From an uncultured Lachnospiraceae bacterium (lineage in GTDB: Bacteria; Bacillota; Clostridia; Lachnospirales; Lachnospiraceae), in assembly GCA_910588845.1 (NCBI GenBank), contig CAJURU010000007.1, positions 62,001 to 126,000 on the forward strand: a stretch of DNA of 64,000 nt, written 5' to 3'. Made by a program: the position numbers and the translations under genes. Below the pieces are notes generated by a model. The model was not told the origin of the DNA. It did no database searches and saw nothing but the letters and a program-made list of their open reading frames with translations. Below are positions 60,336 through 64,000 of this stretch, piece by piece. Numbering within the stretch: position 1 is the first letter of the stretch; every line of letters begins with the position of its first letter.

Positions 60336-62090
60336 CTATCCTTGCCAATACTTGGGCAAGTATTTTTTCAATATCGCAAACGGCGCCGGTCCCATCTTCA
60401 TTAACGCCTGATGGAAACGGTAATTGCTGTAATCTTCACCGTACTTCTTCATTGCATATCCTTTTAAATTGAGAAATTCCAAATATCCGATATAATACTT
60501 GAGATAATGTGCCGGTTCTTCCACAATCAGCTGATAAATTTCCTGAATCGCCTGTTTATCAACAATATTGTACCCCTGAAAAAAATCTATGGTGTCTCTC
60601 AGCGTCCAGCCATCGTAATGAATGCCCATATCCGCCGTCGCATAAAGGCTCAATAACGCCGACTGGTTTTTTTGCAGATAAGCAGCCACCTCTTTTTCCA
60701 CATCAGAATAGTAAAAAGACTGCATTTCCACATAAGTTGCCCAGCCTTCGGCATAACCGCTGCTGCCAAAAAGGCTGCGGACCGGCGCAAGCCCGCTGCT
60801 GCGCTCCATAACATTCTGATACAAATGTCCCGGAAATCCCTCATGTGCAAGCGTTGTGTAAAGTTTGAGCTTTTCATCGCCTTTCGATTCATTGATATAA
60901 ATACAATTCTGGGAAATATCATCTATGGGCGGCGTCAAATAGAACGCGGGCGCCGTGTATTCCTCCAGGGAAGGATGGACAGACTTGAGCGTATAAGCCA
61001 CCTGCGGAGCCTTGGGAAAATCTTTCTCCATCTTTACCTGTAAATCCTGCAAAATCAATTCCACATCTTCCGTGGGCAACTGATAATTGGCGCATTTCTG
61101 GCCGATATCGGGATTTTTCTGCGCCAATGCTTTCATATCCTCCATATCCTGCCCGCGCTGCTGCTCTGTCTGCTTTTGCATCTCTGTCACAGACAAATCA
61201 GAACCCGTAACGTCTGTTACCAGGCGGCAGTAATATTCCCTGCCCTTGGGCAAACCGCAAAGCCCGCCGCTGTTCTTTCCGCTGCCTTTTAAAGCCGCCA
61301 CTTCGCCCGCCAGCACCCGGTATGCAGGAATCAACTTTTCCAGCACAAGCTGACGATTCTGCATGATATAAGCGTCCATCTGCTCTTGTGTGAGAACGTC
61401 AGACATCTCCGCAATCCGGCTGTCAAATGTGGACAAAAGGTAGTTATTTTCCGGCTCTTCAGTAAAATTATTGCACTGCTGCACAATGTCATCCGCAGCA
61501 AAATCCGCCATAAATAATCCCTGCTGTGATTTTTTCTTTTCAAATTCTATAATCTGTGCAAAGAAATCCGGGGTTATGGATAGCAGCCCCAAATAATCCT
61601 TTATATCCCGCTCATCATAAAACGTATACTCTGCCAGAAGTACCGGAAGCTGAGAAGTAAAACCCGTGCTGGGACGCAAAATTTCATCATAAAGATCAAA
61701 TCCTGTTGCTGATAGTTCTTTGCTGATAAAATCTATCATTATATCGTACGTCATCTGCTGGGAAAGCGTAAGCTTACTTTTTTCAAACCCACGGAGTTTT
61801 TCCTTCCAATTTTCCAAGAGGACGGAAGTTTCCCCATTTTCATTTACTGAGATGCTTCCATATGTAATCGGATAATTCTCAATCCCATACTTTTCTGGAT
61901 GGGCCAGGTTGTAATGCATATTCAATGTACTCGCAGCCACCTCTGAGCAGAAAATTTGATTCGTATACTCTGTAAATTCCTGCTGTTTGCCAGCGTTTTC
62001 CGCATTCTGCGGATTTCCCACGCACCCTGTCTCAAAACATAATAAAATAGACAAAAAGATGGGAACCAGCCTTAATAAAGTTTTTTTCAT
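60336..62090 (-). CDS. DUF885 lipoprotein (zinc-peptidase-like)
   Basis: About 584 residues from the ATG at 62090 (AGGG seven bases upstream; the frame also has a GTG at 62105). The signal LVPIFLSILLCFETGC ends in a lipobox-like ETGC. In the C-terminal half, LYTTLAHEGFPGHLYQNVM carries H-E-x(3)-H, and GYAEGWATYVEMQSF the downstream Glu, as in DUF885 proteins related to M32-like metallopeptidases. It probably sits on the outer face of the membrane and cuts peptides. Length is typical of the family. Confidence 0.88.
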   Translation of the reverse strand: MKKTLLRLVPIFLSILLCFETGCVGNPQNAENAGKQQEFTEYTNQIFCSEVAASTLNMHYNLAHPEKYGIENYPITYGSISVNENGETSVLLENWKEKLRGFEKSKLTLSQQMTYDIMIDFISKELSATGFDLYDEILRPSTGFTSQLPVLLAEYTFYDERDIKDYLGLLSITPDFFAQIIEFEKKKSQQGLFMADFAADDIVQQCNNFTEEPENNYLLSTFDSRIAEMSDVLTQEQMDAYIMQNRQLVLEKLIPAYRVLAGEVAALKGSGKNSGGLCGLPKGREYYCRLVTDVTGSDLSVTEMQKQTEQQRGQDMEDMKALAQKNPDIGQKCANYQLPTEDVELILQDLQVKMEKDFPKAPQVAYTLKSVHPSLEEYTAPAFYLTPPIDDISQNCIYINESKGDEKLKLYTTLAHEGFPGHLYQNVMERSSGLAPVRSLFGSSGYAEGWATYVEMQSFYYSDVEKEVAAYLQKNQSALLSLYATADMGIHYDGWTLRDTIDFFQGYNIVDKQAIQEIYQLIVEEPAHYLKYYIGYLEFLNLKGYAMKKYGEDYSNYRFHQALMKMGPAPFAILKKYLPKYWQG

Positions 62091-62212
62091 AATAAATCCC
62101 TGCACTCCTGGGTATATTCTTTCTATATTTATGAAGATTGGGAAATGTTTATGAAAAAACAGTTTCCTTGCCTGAAAATGTTTGATAAAATGGTAAGGAA
62201 GGAGGGTCTGCC

Positions 62213-63610
62213 ATGGAAAACTTAAATAGCATCAACCTTGAAGAAATGGATTTTGTGGACATGGAATTGGAAGAAATACAGGAACTGGCGGAAAGCCTGC
62301 TCTCGGAACGAAAGTATTCCATGTTAAGACAAATGTTAGGCAATCTGAATGCGGCAGATATCGCTCTTTTGTTTGACGAAATCGACAAGAAAGAAATTCC
62401 TCTGCTCTACCGCCTGCTGCCCAAAGAAGAGGCCGCAGAGACTTTCACCTATATGAGCCGCGATATGCAGAAAACCTTAATCAATACATTGACTGACCGG
62501 GAACTGCGGGCCGTGATGGACGACATTTTTCTGGACGACACGGTGGACATGATTGAAGAGATGCCCGCAAATGTAGTCGCGCGTATTTTGCGCAATACCG
62601 ATGAAGAAACCCGCAAAATGATCAACCAGGTGCTCAATTACCCCAAAGACAGCGCCGGAAGTTTGATGACGATTGAGTACGTCAATATCAAAAAGGATAT
62701 GACTGTGGGAGAGGCAATCAGCCGTATCCGCCAGACTGCGGTGGACAAGGAGACGATCTACACCTGCTATGTCACAGAACACCGCAAACTAATCGGCATG
62801 GTATCTGTGAAGGATCTTTTGATGGCGGAAGATTCCATGCAGATTGAAGATATCATGGAGACGAATGTTATTTACACGGACACACATGAGGACAAAGAAG
62901 AAGTCGCTAAGATATTTAACAAGTATGATTTCATGGCCATTCCAGTCGTAGACCGGGAGGAACGCCTGGTGGGCATCGTCACATTCGACGACGCTATGGA
63001 CGTTATGCAGGAAGAGAATACTGAGGATATCACGAAAATGGCGGCTATGACGCCCACGGAAGACAGTTATTTCAATACCTCTGTCTTCTCCCACGCTAAG
63101 AGCAGGATTGGCTGGCTGCTTGTGCTGATGCTCTCCGCTACTGTCAGTGGCTTCATCATCAACCATTACCAGGAGTCGTTCAAATTGTACCCTCTGCTGG
63201 TATCCTTTATACCCATGCTCAGCGGTACTGGCGGTAACTGCGGCTCCCAGAGCTCCACGTTAATGATCCGCGGTTTGTCTCTGGATGAAATCAAGTTCAA
63301 AGACATTTTCCGTGTAATTTTCAAGGAATTCCGCATTGCTATTCTAGTCAGTATTGTGCTTGCCATTGTCAACGGCATTCGCATTTATATACAATACGGG
63401 GACATGCAGATGTCCTTGATTATTGCGCTTTCGCTTGTGGCTGTAGTTGTGCTCTCCAAATTTATCGGCTGCACGCTGCCGTTGGTTGCAGAACATATCC
63501 ACCTTGACCCGGCGTTGATGGCTGCGCCTTTGATTTCCACAATTGTAGATATCTGTTCTACGCTATTGTATTTTAAAATCGCAACGGTTGTGCTCCATAT
63601 TTCCGTTTAG
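62213..63610 (+). CDS. mgtE: Magnesium transporter MgtE
   Basis: 465 residues: an N-terminal superhelical domain (about 20-135), two CBS domains (about 140-265; YCVTEHRKLIGMVSVKDLLM and PVVDREERLVGIVTFDDAMD), a plug helix, then five membrane segments with SFIPMLSGTGGNCGSQSSTL and HLDPALMAAPLISTIVD lining the pore. It imports magnesium; the cytosolic domains close it when magnesium is plentiful. GGAAGGAGG precedes the ATG. No M-box-like leader is seen in the 120-base gap. Confidence 0.96.
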   Translation: MENLNSINLEEMDFVDMELEEIQELAESLLSERKYSMLRQMLGNLNAADIALLFDEIDKKEIPLLYRLLPKEEAAETFTYMSRDMQKTLINTLTDRELRAVMDDIFLDDTVDMIEEMPANVVARILRNTDEETRKMINQVLNYPKDSAGSLMTIEYVNIKKDMTVGEAISRIRQTAVDKETIYTCYVTEHRKLIGMVSVKDLLMAEDSMQIEDIMETNVIYTDTHEDKEEVAKIFNKYDFMAIPVVDREERLVGIVTFDDAMDVMQEENTEDITKMAAMTPTEDSYFNTSVFSHAKSRIGWLLVLMLSATVSGFIINHYQESFKLYPLLVSFIPMLSGTGGNCGSQSSTLMIRGLSLDEIKFKDIFRVIFKEFRIAILVSIVLAIVNGIRIYIQYGDMQMSLIIALSLVAVVVLSKFIGCTLPLVAEHIHLDPALMAAPLISTIVDICSTLLYFKIATVVLHISV

Positions 63611-63714
63611 ATTAAGATGATGAGAGTATAGTAATTTATTTATGACAATTACCAGGATTCATTTTTACACTCTAATCCTGTTGGATAAATAATAATATAA
63701 GGGGGAAACAAAAG

Positions 63715-64000
63715 ATGATGACTGTAAGCAACAACCTTCTGGCGTTGAATGCCACAAACCAGCTGAAAACGAATGTAAACACCAAAGTAAAATCTATGGA
63801 AAAACTCTCTTCCGGTTACCGCATCAACAAGGCTGCGGATGATGCTGCCGGTCTCTCTATCTCTGAGAAAATGAGAAGCATGATAAGAGGGTTGGATCAG
63901 GGAACTAAAAATGTGCAAGACGGCGTCTCCTGGGTACAGACAGGGGACGGCGCATTAGACGACGCCCATGCCATTATGCACCGGATGACGGAACTGACGA
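63715..64000 (+). CDS. Flagellin, 5' part (runs off the right edge)
   Basis: 95 residues visible. MTVSNNLLALNATNQLKTN then KSMEKLSSGYRINKAADDAA, GLSISEKMRSMIRGLDQGTK and VQDGVSWVQTGDGALDDAH are the D0/D1 N-terminal flagellin domain. GGGGG lies nine bases before the ATG at 63715; a second ATG follows at once. The leader holds an AGGATT/AATCCT stem and several GGA triplets, which would suit CsrA control, but this is only a hint. Confidence 0.95.
   Translation, partial: MMTVSNNLLALNATNQLKTNVNTKVKSMEKLSSGYRINKAADDAAGLSISEKMRSMIRGLDQGTKNVQDGVSWVQTGDGALDDAHAIMHRMTELT

Noticed and set aside
62106..62212. M-box magnesium riboswitch before mgtE
   Set aside because: The gap is only about 120 bases and shows no conserved multi-stem core or terminator stem.

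Overview
The window looks like a chromosome segment of a motile, low-to-mid GC, Gram-positive Clostridia, most likely a Lachnospiraceae relative. The grounds are the block gmk - yaaR - holB - yaaT - trmN6 - rsmI, the rpsF-ssb-rpsR operon, a DUF951 protein, a class B sortase, strong AGGAGG ribosome binding sites with frequent GTG/TTG starts, and a flagellin gene at the right edge. There is no 16S gene, so this is inference from gene content.

Left arm (1-21.9 kb): a surface polysaccharide locus read almost wholly on the minus strand. Its core is a Gram-positive Pel-type set: a PelD-like c-di-GMP receptor fused to a degenerate SDR domain, a PelE-like protein, a large polytopic membrane protein, a DUF2194 protein, PelF and PelG. 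Downstream follow a DUF2304 membrane protein, GT4 and GT2 glycosyltransferases and a DUF4832 protein. A secreted DUF4832 paralogue runs the other way. A separate minus-strand unit then holds a Stealth phosphotransferase, a Wzx-type flippase and a nucleotidyltransferase. PqqD, S26 peptidase, HPr-kinase-like and nucleotidyltransferase genes, a set better known from RiPP clusters, sit at both ends of the locus.

Centre-left (21.9-37 kb): housekeeping genes (pgsA, rpsR, ssb, rpsF with a leader, an alpha/beta hydrolase), then the most unusual locus of the window. It is a compact three-gene operon at 24956-32591: a 1939-residue protein with two phosphoribosyltransferase-like domains between two GHKL-ATPase-like regions, a receiver-like protein, and a DUF2971 protein. 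I know of no described system with this make-up. DUF951, Sir2, sortase B and thioesterase genes follow. Next is an RloA/RloB (AbiL-like) defence pair, lying between two perfect 45-bp direct copies of a terminator-like hairpin.

Centre-right (37-49.4 kb): a MacAB-like ABC exporter operon with an operator-like upstream region, the remains of an AAA-ATPase-like gene that lost its middle, an M19 dipeptidase with an NlpC/P60 hydrolase, cysteine synthase, initiator tRNA-Met, an FMN-binding lipoprotein, a chemoreceptor and an Orn/Lys/Arg decarboxylase.

Right arm (49.4-64 kb): a HaeIII-type restriction endonuclease gene fused to the stump of a cytosine methyltransferase, and a SWIM/SNF2 pair. Together they separate the decarboxylase from gmk. 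The conserved gmk-rsmI block follows, then small membrane genes, an elaborate palindromic intergenic element at 60.13-60.26 kb, a DUF885 lipoprotein, MgtE and the start of flagellin. Two defence-like modules plus the restriction remnant within about 26 kb suggest that this segment tolerates repeated insertion and decay.
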